Origin: Pseudomonadota bacterium
GTDB taxonomy: Bacteria; Myxococcota_A; Polyangia; Haliangiales; Haliangiaceae
Length of the DNA: 64,000 nucleotides
NCBI GenBank assembly: GCA_023428295.1
Contig: JAEYYV010000056.1
Location: 26,642-90,641 of the forward strand
Direction of reading: 5' to 3'
Shown in pieces: positions 27,778 to 36,924 of the stretch. The position numbers and the translations under genes are program-made. Below the pieces are notes generated by a model. The model made no database searches, was not told where the DNA came from, and saw only the letters and a list, made by a program, of their open reading frames with translations. Numbering within the stretch: position 1 is the first letter of the stretch; each line of letters starts with the position of its first letter.

Positions 27778-29037
27778 ATGGAGCTTTCGCCGGGGTATCG
27801 CGACAGCCCGACGACGGCGGTAGTTCACGGCGACGTCGTTGCGGGGATGTACGTCGTGCGCGACGAGATCGCGCGGACGGACACCGGCATCGTGTTCGAA
27901 GCGCGCGACATGATGCTCGACCGCGCGGTGGCGCTGAAGCTCGCGTGGCGCGATCCGGATGTGCCGTCGATGATCCTCGAAGCACGACGCTGCGCGCTCG
28001 TGAAGGATCCGAGCTCGGTCGCGATCTACGCGATGGGGCGCCACGACGGGCTCGAGTTCGTCGTCGGCGAGCGCGTGAACGGCACCATCCTGCGCGAATA
28101 CCTGGAGGCGAGTCCTCCTCTGGCGGTCGAGAGCTATCTCGCCAAGCTGCGCACCGTGTACGCGGCCGTGACACGCGCGCACGATTGCGGCATCGCGATC
28201 GGCGAGATCAGCGGCGCGACCATGCTAATCACCACCGATGATCGCCTGGTGCTCGGGCGCTTGTCGCTGAGCCAGGTGCCCGCCTTCGGTCCACACGGTC
28301 ACGTGCGAGCGCCCGAGGTGGTGCGCGGCGACGTCGAAGCAACGGACCCCACGGCGGCAGAGGCGATCGATCTGTACGGTATGGGCTGCATCGCGATCGA
28401 GCTCGCGCGCGGAACGCCACCGTTCGCCGCCGACGATCTGCAAACCGAGCTGCGCGGCCACGCGCATCAACCGCCGCCGCGGCTCGCTGACCTGCGCCCC
28501 GACTTGCCCGTGGATCTCTCGGATCTCGTCGAGTGGTGCCTCGCGAAGCATCCGGTGGGACGTCCGCCGAGCGCGGCCGAGGTGCTGTTGCAGCTCGACT
28601 CGATCATCGATCGTCACGGCACGCACTCACGCACCGTGCGCGTGCTGATCGTCGATGACGACACGGCGCGAGCGCGCTGGATGTGGAGCCTCGCGCGTCG
28701 CGCGTACTCGTCGGCGCACGTCGAGATCGCGAGTGAAGGCACCGATGCGGCGCACAAGCTCAATCGTGATCATCCGGACCTCGTGTTTGTCGACGCGCAG
28801 CTGCGCGGTGTGATGAACGCGCTCGAGCTGTGCATGTACGCGCGCGGTCTCGAGAGCGAGCCCGGCCTGATGATCGTCGTCGGCGAGGTGAGCGCGCGCG
28901 ATCGCGCCATGTTCGCCGACAGCATCCAGTTCGTACCCGAGGACGGCCAGCTGGCCGCGACGATCCTCGAGCGCGTGCGCGACGTCGCGACGCAGCCACC
29001 GCGTCGCCGGCGGACCCGCATCACCGTCTCCGGTTAG
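27778..29037 (+). CDS. Pseudokinase fused to a response-regulator receiver domain
   Basis: A 419-residue cytoplasmic protein. Residues 20-275 have a Hanks-type kinase fold: the VAIK-like Lys is kept (VALKL, K54), as are APE (APEV near 177) and DLYGMGCIAIEL, but the HRDLKPxN loop is replaced by IGEISGAT near 140 and no DFG is visible (VLGRLSLS). It is therefore predicted to be inactive as a kinase. Residues 287-405 form a receiver domain (IVDDD near 290-294; phospho-acceptor D338 in VFVDAQLRG); the usual conserved Lys-Pro near the end reads FVPED, so Lys is lost. It may be a phosphorylation-gated binding scaffold. An in-frame TTG at 27769 is the alternative start. Confidence 0.8.
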   Translation: MELSPGYRDSPTTAVVHGDVVAGMYVVRDEIARTDTGIVFEARDMMLDRAVALKLAWRDPDVPSMILEARRCALVKDPSSVAIYAMGRHDGLEFVVGERVNGTILREYLEASPPLAVESYLAKLRTVYAAVTRAHDCGIAIGEISGATMLITTDDRLVLGRLSLSQVPAFGPHGHVRAPEVVRGDVEATDPTAAEAIDLYGMGCIAIELARGTPPFAADDLQTELRGHAHQPPPRLADLRPDLPVDLSDLVEWCLAKHPVGRPPSAAEVLLQLDSIIDRHGTHSRTVRVLIVDDDTARARWMWSLARRAYSSAHVEIASEGTDAAHKLNRDHPDLVFVDAQLRGVMNALELCMYARGLESEPGLMIVVGEVSARDRAMFADSIQFVPEDGQLAATILERVRDVATQPPRRRRTRITVSG

Positions 29038-29051
29038 CGTACAGTCGCGCC

Positions 29052-31028
29052 ATGCGGCGCCTGCTCGTTCTTTCTGTACTCGTATCCGCGTGTGGCGATA
29101 ACGCGGACTCGAGCAAGACGGCGTACTTCGATCTCGACGGCGAGCTCGCCGGCAGCGAGTCGTACTGGAACCTGCCGTTCCCGTCGGATCTTCGCCTGCG
29201 TGCAGACAACAGCCCCGATCTCGACGGGTTTCCCAATCCACGCAACGTGCCCATCCTGAAGGCGCTGCTGTCGGTCGCCGACGAGCGACGCGGTTGGCCG
29301 ACGATGCCGATCGCGTTCATTCGCTTCACCGCGCCAGTACCCGCGCGATCGATCTCCGATGTCATCGCGGCGAACGACGAGGCGGTCACGCTGATCGATA
29401 TCGATCCAACCTCGCCCGAGCTCGGCGCGCGGTTTCCGATCGTCGCGCAGACGCTCGCGAAGGATCCGTACCTCCCCGACGATGTCGTCACGCTCGCGCC
29501 GCGACCGGGCATCGTGCTCCGCGCGAACACGCGCTACGCGTACGTGATCCGCGCAGCGTTCGCGCCCGGCTTCGCACCCGCGCCTGCGTTCGAGGAGCTC
29601 GCCGCCCAGAAGACGCCGCGCGGTGCCAAGGGCGCCGCGGCGAAGGAGCTCTACGCGCCGCTGTGGCCCGCGCTCGAGGCGGCGAACATCGACGACGCGA
29701 TCGTCGCGACGGTGTTCACCACCGGCGATGAAGTCGCGCGACTTCGGGCGCGCTCCGAGGCGGTGCGCGCCGCCGAGAGCCCGGCGATCGAGAACGTCAC
29801 GCTCGTCGGTCCGGACAGCGGCGCGGGGTACGACGGCTTCTGCGCGTTCACCGCGACGATCGACATGCCGCAGTATCAGCAGGGCGAGCCGCCGTTCGAC
29901 ACCGAGGGCCGGTTTGTCCTCGACGCGAACGACGCGCCGACGAAGCAAGGCGTGGTCACGATCCCGCTCTCGATCACGATCCCGAAGGGCACCATGCCGG
30001 ACACGGGGTGGCCGCTCTATCAGTTCATTCACGGCTCGGGAGGTGTCTCGAACCAGCTCGTCGATCGCGGTCGCGTCTCGGCGCCGGGCGGCATGGCCGA
30101 GCCCGGGCGAGGGCCGGGCTACGTCGTCGCGCGGCACGGGATCGCCGGTGTCGGCGCGGCGATGCCCGTGAACCCGGAGCGTGTGCCGAACGCGTCGGAC
30201 TACGCGTATCTCAACATCAACAACCTGTCCGCGTTTCCGTACACGTTCCAACAAGGTGTGATCGAGCAGCGGCTCCTCCTCGACGCGATGCTCGACCTCG
30301 AGATCCCGCAGGCCGCGCTCGCATCGTGCGGAGCTACCGCGACGGGTGGCGTGCACTTCTTCAACGAGACCAAGGTCGTCGCCGGCGGGCAATCGATGGG
30401 CGGCATGTACACCAACATGACCGCCGCGATCGAGCCGCGATGGACCGCGCTCGTCCCCACCGGCGCGGGCGGATTCTGGAACTACATGATCCTCGAGACG
30501 GAGCTCGTCCCGGGCGCGCGCTCGTTGCTCGGCACGGCGCTCGGCATCGACGACACGCAGCTCGTGTTCGCGCATCCCGCGCTCTCCGTGCTCGGGCTCG
30601 GTTGGGAAGCGGCGGAGCCGATCGCGTACATGAACCGCATCAACGCGCGCCGCCTGCCCTCGATCGGGCTGCGCGACATCTATCAATCGGTGCCCAAAGG
30701 CGACGAGAACTTCACGACGTCGGTCTACGACGCGGCGGTGCTCGCGACGCACAACGAGCAAGCAGGCACGGAGGTGTGGCCCGAGCTGCAATCCACGCTC
30801 GCGCTCGCGGGCCTCGACGGGCTCGTGAGCTATCCGGTGAAGGGCAACCTCGAGGGAGCCACGCGCATCGCCGTGCAGTTCGAGGGCGACGGCATCATCG
30901 ATCCGCACTACATCTTCCAGCAGCTCGACGAGGTGAAGCACCAGTACGGCTGCTTCCTCTACACGCACGTTCGCGACGGTGTCGCCACGGTCCCGGCGCC
31001 GGGGGCGCTGACCGATCCGTGCGAGTGA
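29052..31028 (+). CDS. Lipoprotein with alpha/beta-hydrolase fold
   Basis: A 658-residue lipoprotein (MRRLLVLSVLVSAC lipobox). The N-terminal part (about 25-250) is beta-rich and Ig-like, with FPSDLRLRADNSPDLDGFP and LAPRPGIVLRANTRYAYVIRAAF. The C-terminal half has the alpha/beta-hydrolase layout: QFIHGSGG oxyanion-region motif near 325, nucleophile elbow GGQSMGG near 445, and a late Asp/His region (FEGDGIIDPHY near 615-625). This plan is common in secreted Myxococcota lipases/esterases, but the substrate is unknown. Its stop abuts the stop of the convergent gene at 31029 with no spacer. Confidence 0.8.
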   Translation: MRRLLVLSVLVSACGDNADSSKTAYFDLDGELAGSESYWNLPFPSDLRLRADNSPDLDGFPNPRNVPILKALLSVADERRGWPTMPIAFIRFTAPVPARSISDVIAANDEAVTLIDIDPTSPELGARFPIVAQTLAKDPYLPDDVVTLAPRPGIVLRANTRYAYVIRAAFAPGFAPAPAFEELAAQKTPRGAKGAAAKELYAPLWPALEAANIDDAIVATVFTTGDEVARLRARSEAVRAAESPAIENVTLVGPDSGAGYDGFCAFTATIDMPQYQQGEPPFDTEGRFVLDANDAPTKQGVVTIPLSITIPKGTMPDTGWPLYQFIHGSGGVSNQLVDRGRVSAPGGMAEPGRGPGYVVARHGIAGVGAAMPVNPERVPNASDYAYLNINNLSAFPYTFQQGVIEQRLLLDAMLDLEIPQAALASCGATATGGVHFFNETKVVAGGQSMGGMYTNMTAAIEPRWTALVPTGAGGFWNYMILETELVPGARSLLGTALGIDDTQLVFAHPALSVLGLGWEAAEPIAYMNRINARRLPSIGLRDIYQSVPKGDENFTTSVYDAAVLATHNEQAGTEVWPELQSTLALAGLDGLVSYPVKGNLEGATRIAVQFEGDGIIDPHYIFQQLDEVKHQYGCFLYTHVRDGVATVPAPGALTDPCE

Positions 31029-31499
31029 CTACTGGAGCGTGTGCATCGGATCGTCGCTCGACGGTACGCCCACGCCGAGCTTCACGAACGCGGTCGCGCG
31101 GACCTGGACGTTCTGCACGACGACGGTCTTCAGCACGGTCCCGAGGCACTTCTCGACCGCAGCGGAGTCCACGGCGAGCTCGAGCTTGCTCACCTTGCCG
31201 CGCCAGTCGGTGACGAGCCACGCGAACGCCGTGCTCTGCCACTTCGACGTCTCGGCGCACTTCAGGAGCTCCGGCTCGACCTTCACGATCGCCGCGCGTA
31301 CGGACGGCTCCGTCATCGAGCCGCTGGGATCGAGGATCTCGATCACCGGCAGGTTCACGCGCACTCTCTTCTCGGTCTTCGTCGGCGGAGGCGCGGGGCT
31401 CGGCGCGGGTGGCACCGGCGTGGCGGGCTTCGCCTTGGGCTGCGCCATCGCCGTGGCCGTCATCATCGCGAGGAGAACGAGTCCGCCCGTGGTCTGCAC
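31029..31499 (-). CDS. Small exported protein with AgmX/PglI C-terminal-like domain
   Basis: A 156-residue exported protein. The GTG at 31499 is chosen because it opens a signal peptide (VQTTGGLVLLAMMTATAMAQ); an upstream GTG-type extension to 31580 would put 27 charged residues ahead of it. After a Pro/Lys-rich linker comes a roughly 100-residue domain starting SVRAAIVKVEPELLKCAE with a second Cys in AVEKCLGTV. It resembles the C-terminal domain found in gliding-motility proteins AgmX/PglI. No motility genes are adjacent. It is convergent with the lipoprotein esterase gene. Confidence 0.68.
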   Translation of the reverse strand: MQTTGGLVLLAMMTATAMAQPKAKPATPVPPAPSPAPPPTKTEKRVRVNLPVIEILDPSGSMTEPSVRAAIVKVEPELLKCAETSKWQSTAFAWLVTDWRGKVSKLELAVDSAAVEKCLGTVLKTVVVQNVQVRATAFVKLGVGVPSSDDPMHTLQ

Positions 31500-31521
31500 G
31501 GCTCGATCGTAGTCGATGTGC

Positions 31522-32130
31522 CTAGCCCTCGTCGAATCGATACGCGGTTGCCGTTGCCGATGCGCGTTGTCCCCACGCACTCGCGAACGCGACGAGCGCG
31601 GGGTAGCCCGCGACGGGCAGCGATCGGCGAAACACGAGGTGCTCGACGAGGCAGAACAGCTCGATCTCGAACAGGCTCGCGTCGCGCGCGGGGAGCGCAG
31701 CGAGCACGCGATCGACGTTCGCGTCGAGCCACGCGAGCGCGCCCTCGAAGCCGGCGCGGATCTTCGCGAAGAACGGATGTGAACCGTCGAGCTTGCCGAC
31801 CATGGTGCCCATCACCCATTGCACCTGCGCGGCCATCGCGTGCTCGACGAGCTCTTGTGCGTTACGTCCGAGGTCGTCGCGAACGTCCTCGGGCCACACG
31901 ATGCGTGCGTCGCGTGCGAGCACGCGGCAGATGTTCTCGGTGCCCACGAGGAGCGAGCCATCGTCGCGACGCAGCGCCGGTAGCTTGAGCGCCGGGTGTC
32001 CACCGTACGCCGCGGTCTCCGTCGACAGCATGTCGCGCACCACGACGAGCTCGACGTGCGTGTTGCCTTCGTGTGCGACGACCAGCGCGACGCGCGTGAA
32101 CAGCGAGCTACTGCGACCGACGAGCTGCAT
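31522..32130 (-). CDS. Glutathione S-transferase family protein
   Basis: A 202-residue protein with a thioredoxin-like N-terminal half (MQLVGRSSSLFTRVALVVAHEG; KLPALRRDDGSLLVGTENICRVLA, the cis-Pro and E-N/S-x-I glutathione-contact motif) and an all-helical C-terminal half. The SSLFTR at positions 7-12 stands where the catalytic Ser usually lies. Glutathione conjugation or peroxidase activity is typical of the family; no substrate is indicated. It lies 22 bases upstream of the AgmX-like gene start on the same strand. Confidence 0.82.
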   Translation of the reverse strand: MQLVGRSSSLFTRVALVVAHEGNTHVELVVVRDMLSTETAAYGGHPALKLPALRRDDGSLLVGTENICRVLARDARIVWPEDVRDDLGRNAQELVEHAMAAQVQWVMGTMVGKLDGSHPFFAKIRAGFEGALAWLDANVDRVLAALPARDASLFEIELFCLVEHLVFRRSLPVAGYPALVAFASAWGQRASATATAYRFDEG

Positions 32131-32199
32131 GCACTTGCGATATCACGCGAGCGGCGGTGGCGCGTGCACACATCGTTCGCGCGACGAGCAGCACAGCGG

Positions 32200-33603
32200 T
32201 CAGGGAGCCTTGCTCGCGCAGACCATGCCGTCCTCGAGCGACGACTGGCACGTGTACAGCGCACGGCATTGGCTGACGGCGTCGTTGCTGCTCTTGATCT
32301 TCGTCGGAAGGGCCGGGTTCTGCGGATCCGCGCCGAGCACGTGGTTGTACGTCGCCTCGATCGTCGCGCAATGATCCGCGGTGAGCTTGCCGCTCGTCAC
32401 CTCGTAGCCCGCACCCGCGAAGTCGAACACCGAGGCGGCCGCGATGTTCAAGTAGCGCTTCGTCTGCGCGTCGAGCGTGGCGCTGTTCGCGGCGAGGTAG
32501 CTCGTGATGCCAGCCCCCGCTTTGCGGCACACGCTCGGCTGCGTCGAGAAGTTCGACGTGTTGGCGGCGTCGAGCGTGGCTTGCGCGCACCCGACGTAGA
32601 GCGCCTTCGGCTCCTCGGGGAGAGCGCCGACGACATTGCACGTGGCGGGTGCATCGTTGCCGAGGCAGATCGTGCCGGACATCGCGGTAGGCGCGGGCTT
32701 GGCATCGGGCGTCTCGGTCGTCTTGCCCTTCGCCTTCGGCGTCTGCATCCCGAACGTGATCGTCACGCCCGCGCCGATGCGCGTCGTCGTCATCGAGCGC
32801 GTGAGGGCCCATTCGCGCGCGACCTCGGCGGTGCCTCCGACCATCACGCCGATCTTGTTCGTCGAGATCGGGCGCCATCCGACCTCGAGCTCCGCGGACG
32901 GGTGAAACAGGTCGCCGCCGACGAGAGCGCCGAGCAGCGGGCTGATGAAGCCGACGCCTACGCGTCCCGTCGCGACGAGGTTCGGCGAGATCACGTAGGT
33001 CGTCGTCGCGCCGGCGGTGAGATCCATCGAGAACAGATCCAGCTCGCGATCGACGTTTCCGTCGGGGCTCGTGATCTGACCGGCGACCATGCCGATATAC
33101 AGCGAGGACACCATCGGCAAACTCTTGATCGGGCGAAAGGTATAGAACTCGGGTCGCAGGTCGGCCTCCCACCACGTGATGCCGCCGGTCGGCGAGCTGC
33201 CCTCGGGAAGCTGGATCTCCGTATCGCCCAGACCGAAGCGAAACCGCAGGTCGGTGAGGAGGCCCGACAGGATCGGCATCGGATCGTAGCGGACCTGGAC
33301 GGTGACCGTGCCGTCCTGGTTCGGCGTCTGGTACTTCGCCTTCTCCATCGCCTCGTCGCGCGCGGCTTGTGCTTTGCCCGCGTTGACCAGGGTGGCGAGC
33401 AAGAGGCCCGTCGAGTCGATCAGCCGGAGCTCGTGATAGAAGCCGCTGACCTTCGACGCACTGTTCTCGTACGTCAGGTTGGAGCTCTCGTCGCCGACGC
33501 CGATCGAGCGCGACTTGTGGCCGACGCCATACCCCACCGCACACCCAAGGGTCGACCAGCCGATGAGAGAAATACCTATTACCTGTAGCAGTGTCTTCTT
33601 CAC
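32200..33603 (-). CDS. Large lipoprotein of unknown function
   Basis: A 467-residue lipoprotein with lipobox STLGC; the GTG at 33603 gives the best signal peptide (VKKTLLQVIGISLIGW), with another GTG five codons upstream. Residues 30-300 are rich in alternating hydrophobic/polar segments such as GMVAGQITSP and VGVGFISPLLGALVGGDLFHPSAELEVGWRPI, ending IGAGVTITFGMQ, suggesting a membrane-associated beta structure. The last 150 residues are helical with six Cys (CLGNDAPATC, VCRKAG, QCRALYTCQ, MVCASK). No family is recognised. It is divergent from the response regulator gene. Confidence 0.72.
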   Translation of the reverse strand: MKKTLLQVIGISLIGWSTLGCAVGYGVGHKSRSIGVGDESSNLTYENSASKVSGFYHELRLIDSTGLLLATLVNAGKAQAARDEAMEKAKYQTPNQDGTVTVQVRYDPMPILSGLLTDLRFRFGLGDTEIQLPEGSSPTGGITWWEADLRPEFYTFRPIKSLPMVSSLYIGMVAGQITSPDGNVDRELDLFSMDLTAGATTTYVISPNLVATGRVGVGFISPLLGALVGGDLFHPSAELEVGWRPISTNKIGVMVGGTAEVAREWALTRSMTTTRIGAGVTITFGMQTPKAKGKTTETPDAKPAPTAMSGTICLGNDAPATCNVVGALPEEPKALYVGCAQATLDAANTSNFSTQPSVCRKAGAGITSYLAANSATLDAQTKRYLNIAAASVFDFAGAGYEVTSGKLTADHCATIEATYNHVLGADPQNPALPTKIKSSNDAVSQCRALYTCQSSLEDGMVCASKAP

Positions 33604-33674
33604 GTTGATCGAGCACACTACCTATTCCCTCTCCACATGGACATCCCATGGCCGTGGGGGGTAACAACGGAGAG

Positions 33675-34307
33675 ATGTCGTCTCGTCTTCGCGTTCTCAT
33701 CGTCGAAGACGAGCCATGGATCCGCCGCGGCGCCGAGCAGGTGCTGCACGCAGAAGGTGTGGACGTGACGCCACTCGGGCGCGGCACCGATGCGATCGCT
33801 GCTGCGCGTGCGATGACGTTCGACGCTGCGCTCGTCGATCTCGGCTTGCCCGACATATCGGGCGTGGAGGTCATCGCGGAGCTGCGCGCGCGCAGTCCCG
33901 CGTGTGCCCCCGTCGCGTTCTCGGTGTTCGACGATGCGCCGACGATCCTCGCTGCACTTCGCGCTGGCGCGCGAGGCTACATCCTGAAGAGCACGCCGAC
34001 GGAGCGCGTCGTGCCGCAGCTCCGCGACGCGATCGCCGGCGGCATGCCGCTGTCTCCGACGGTGGCGAGCCTGATCGTCGAGACGATGCTCGGCCAGAAC
34101 GACAAGCCGAGCTCGCAGCTCACCGAGCGCGAGACGGAGCTGCTCGCGCTCCTCGCGCGCGGCGCCACGTACGCACAGTGTGCCGACGCACTGGGCATCG
34201 GCATCGGCACCGTGCAGAGCTACGTGAAGAGCATCTACACCAAGCTCGATGTGGGCTCGAAGGCCGAGGCCGCCGTCGTCGCCGTGCGGCTAGGTCTCGT
34301 CACGTGA
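33675..34307 (+). CDS. NarL/FixJ-family response regulator
   Basis: A 210-residue transcription regulator: receiver domain at 1-120 (VEDE acidic pair at 10-13, phospho-acceptor D55, LKST near 109) and a LuxR-type HTH at about 145-205 (LTERETELLALLARGATYAQCADALGIGIGTVQSYVKSIYTKL). The ATG at 33675 is preceded by GGAG at good spacing and is preferred over the in-frame ATG at 33648. The end overlaps the histidine kinase gene by GTGA, so the two form a two-component pair. Confidence 0.92.
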   Translation: MSSRLRVLIVEDEPWIRRGAEQVLHAEGVDVTPLGRGTDAIAAARAMTFDAALVDLGLPDISGVEVIAELRARSPACAPVAFSVFDDAPTILAALRAGARGYILKSTPTERVVPQLRDAIAGGMPLSPTVASLIVETMLGQNDKPSSQLTERETELLALLARGATYAQCADALGIGIGTVQSYVKSIYTKLDVGSKAEAAVVAVRLGLVT

Positions 34308-35542
34308 CGCAGCAAACCGCGCACGACACGGAGATTCGCTCGCCGCTCGCCGTGGTGCTCTCGGTCGCGGTCGCCGCTGCGATCTGTCTCCTGCCGCTCG
34401 TTCCCGCCGTGCACGCGACCCTGCGCGTCGATGTCATCGACGTTTCGATCGCGATGGGAGTGATCACGGTGCTCATGGTCGCCGGCGCGTTCATCACGCC
34501 CCGCTATCCGCGAGGTACCCGCGTGTTCCTCGTGTTCGACAGCATCGAGACCCTCCTCATCCAAGGCGCGGTGCTCTCGCTCGTCTTCGCGTCGGGGCGC
34601 GGCGACAGCTTCTTCTGGATCCTCTGGCTCGTGCACGCGTTGCTCGTCGGTATCTCGGGAACGCGCGAGCGCTTCAATCTGATCGCCTTCGCGCTCATGC
34701 CGGCGCTGACCTCTCTCGCGTTCCTCGTCGCCGGCGACCTCGGCGCTGCCGCCCTGTGCGTCACGATCGGCGCGCTGGGTTGCTACATCTACTGGGTCGC
34801 CGCCGGTGTCGCGCGTCGCCTCGCCACCACCGACGCCGAGCGCGCACGCCTCGCCGCCGAGCTCGCCGACACGCGCGTCCGCGAAGAACGCCAGCGCATC
34901 GCGCGCGACATCCACGATGGACTCGGCGCCGACCTCGCCGCACTCGATTGGCGACTCCGCAGCCTGCGCGGCGCTTTCGATCTGCGCGATCGATACAAGC
35001 TCGGCGAAGGCCGAGCGCGTAGCAGCGCCGAAGGCGATGCGAAGTTAATCGACGAGCTTGTTGCGCGCCTCGGGCACGGCACGAGCGAGCTGCGCGCGAT
35101 CGTGTGGGCGCTGCGAACGCCATCGCGCACGTGGCGCGAGCTCGTCGCCTACCTCCGCCAACGCGCGGCCGAGCTGTGTCGCGACACCATCTCGCTCGAG
35201 CTTCACGACGACGGCGATCCGGGCTGCTCGCGCCCGGGCGAGCTCTCGATCGATTTTCTGCGCGCCGTCCTCGAGCTCGCACACAACGCCGTCCGCCACG
35301 CACGCGCGAAGACGCTGACCATTCACGTGTCCTCCACCGACGCTGCGCTCGCCGCCACCATCACCGACGACGGCATCGGCCTTCCGCCCCGCGTCCTCGA
35401 GCGCGACGAAGGCGGCCTCGCCAACCTGCGCGCACGCCTCGCGCGCGCAGGTGGCACGCTCGCTATCGAGCCCACCCTGCACGGCACGCGAATCGCCATC
35501 CGCTTTCCGCTCACCTCCGTCCCACACGCAGCGACCGCCTGA
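34304..35542 (+). CDS. Membrane sensor histidine kinase, HisKA_3 (NarX/DesK type)
   Basis: A 412-residue sensor kinase with about six N-terminal membrane helices (roughly 15-180) and no large extracytoplasmic domain, a short coiled coil, then the HisKA_3 block ERQRIARDIHDGLGADLAAL with phospho-acceptor H204. The HATPase_c domain shows LELAHNAVRHARA near 325-337, TDDGIGLP near 357 and GGLANLRARL. The membrane-only input suggests sensing of the bilayer or a membrane signal, as in DesK-like kinases (inference). Its partner is the upstream NarL-type regulator. Confidence 0.92.
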   Translation: MTQQTAHDTEIRSPLAVVLSVAVAAAICLLPLVPAVHATLRVDVIDVSIAMGVITVLMVAGAFITPRYPRGTRVFLVFDSIETLLIQGAVLSLVFASGRGDSFFWILWLVHALLVGISGTRERFNLIAFALMPALTSLAFLVAGDLGAAALCVTIGALGCYIYWVAAGVARRLATTDAERARLAAELADTRVREERQRIARDIHDGLGADLAALDWRLRSLRGAFDLRDRYKLGEGRARSSAEGDAKLIDELVARLGHGTSELRAIVWALRTPSRTWRELVAYLRQRAAELCRDTISLELHDDGDPGCSRPGELSIDFLRAVLELAHNAVRHARAKTLTIHVSSTDAALAATITDDGIGLPPRVLERDEGGLANLRARLARAGGTLAIEPTLHGTRIAIRFPLTSVPHAATA

Positions 35543-35560
35543 GCCGCGCTATCGTATTGC

Positions 35561-35965
35561 ATGTCTTCTCGCACGGCGAAGTGCCTCTGCGGTCAACTCT
35601 CGATCACCGTGCACGGCGACTCGCTCGGCTCGGGCCTCTGTCACTGTCTCGCCTGCCAAGCGCGCACCGGTAGCGCCTTCGCGTTCCTCGCTGCCTTCGC
35701 CGAGCCGTACGAAGTGCACGGCCGCGCGAGCGAGTACCTCCACACGGGCGACCAAGGCTCGACGTTCCGCTTTCGCTTCTGCCCGGTGTGCGGCTCGAAC
35801 GTGTTCCACACGGAGGAGGGCATCACGGGCCACGTCTCGGTCGCGGTCGGCTGCTTCGGCGATCCGCAGTTCCCGCCGCCCGGCGACTCCGTCTACACGC
35901 GTCGTCGCCACGCGTGGGTCACGCTGCCGGACACCTGCGTCGCGTTCGACAAAGATCCGATCTGA
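35561..35965 (+). CDS. GFA/CENP-V family zinc protein
   Basis: A 134-residue protein of the glutathione-dependent formaldehyde-activating enzyme (GFA) family. Zinc ligands are visible as C8-x-C10 (CLCGQ), C27-x-C29-x2-C32 (CHCLAC) and FCPVCGSNVF near 87-96. Members bind two zinc ions; only some act with glutathione and formaldehyde, so the biochemical role is open. It starts 18 bases after the kinase gene. Confidence 0.87.
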   Translation: MSSRTAKCLCGQLSITVHGDSLGSGLCHCLACQARTGSAFAFLAAFAEPYEVHGRASEYLHTGDQGSTFRFRFCPVCGSNVFHTEEGITGHVSVAVGCFGDPQFPPPGDSVYTRRRHAWVTLPDTCVAFDKDPI

Positions 35966-36068
35966 CCCACGAGCCTCGCCCGCGCCTTGGCGTCGACGAT
36001 GTCGCGCCGCCCTTCGCCGAGCTTCGCGGATCAGACGAGCGAAACACCCGCAACCGATCGCGTGGCGC

Positions 36069-36917
36069 TTAGAGCGACATGAGCGTCGCGCCTGCGGCGA
36101 CGAGGGCCGCGCCCACCATCTCCGAGCGACGCGGGCGCTCGCCGATCATGAACGCGAGCGCGGCGGCGAAGAGCACCGAGGTGTTGCGCAGCGTCAGCAC
36201 ATAGCCCGAACCGCCACGCGCGAGCGCTTCCATCAGGATCAGGAACGAGCCGCCGCACACGAGGCCCATGAGAGCGAGGCGGTACCAGCGCGTGCGCGTG
36301 ACCGCGAGGAGGGTGCGCCGGCCGTCGCTGCCGATGCGGACGATGCTGATCAGCGCCGAGAGCGAGAGCGAGACCGCGAAGGTCGCCGATGGGTTCCCGC
36401 CCGCGAGGAGCGCGGCCTTGTACGCGAGGTGATAGCCCGCGATCGAGGCGGCGCATGCAGCGGCCCACAGGATGCCCGCGCGGTGATCGCGGTTGCCGCC
36501 GGCGGCGGCGCCGAGGCTCGAGAGGGCGAGGCCGGCGAGGACGGTGAGCGAGCCGAGGGTGGAGGTGAGCGTGGCGGCTTCGGCGAACCACAGGATCGAG
36601 AGAGGCCAGACGACGAGGATCGCGCCGCCACGCGAGACGGTGTACACGGCGCCGAGGCGGCCCAGCTCGAGTGCGCGTGCGAGCGTCATGAAGTAGACGG
36701 CTTCGAAGGCGCCGGCGGCGAGGGTCCACCACAGGGATGCGTTGGTCGCGAACGGGACTTCGCCGAGCGCCCAGCGGATGGCGGCGACGATGCACGCGAA
36801 GAGAGAGGCGACGGTGATCGCACCGACGAGGCCGCGGTCTTTGTCGGGCTCGACGCGGAGGAGAGCGTTCCAGGCAGCGTGCAGGAAGGCCGAGACGAGG
36901 ACGAGCGCGACGATCAA
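36069..36917 (-). CDS. EamA/DMT-family permease
   Basis: A 282-residue integral membrane protein with about ten helices arranged as two five-helix EamA repeats (first repeat to about 140, second from AGILWAAACAASIAGYHLAY). Helix 1 has FLHAAWNALLR, common in this branch of the drug/metabolite transporter superfamily. Translation appears to begin at a TTG 7 bases after the stop of the upstream lipoprotein gene; no ATG is available before about residue 77. The exported metabolite is unknown. Confidence 0.87.
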   Translation of the reverse strand: MIVALVLVSAFLHAAWNALLRVEPDKDRGLVGAITVASLFACIVAAIRWALGEVPFATNASLWWTLAAGAFEAVYFMTLARALELGRLGAVYTVSRGGAILVVWPLSILWFAEAATLTSTLGSLTVLAGLALSSLGAAAGGNRDHRAGILWAAACAASIAGYHLAYKAALLAGGNPSATFAVSLSLSALISIVRIGSDGRRTLLAVTRTRWYRLALMGLVCGGSFLILMEALARGGSGYVLTLRNTSVLFAAALAFMIGERPRRSEMVGAALVAAGATLMSL

Positions 36918-36924
36918 CGCGGGC

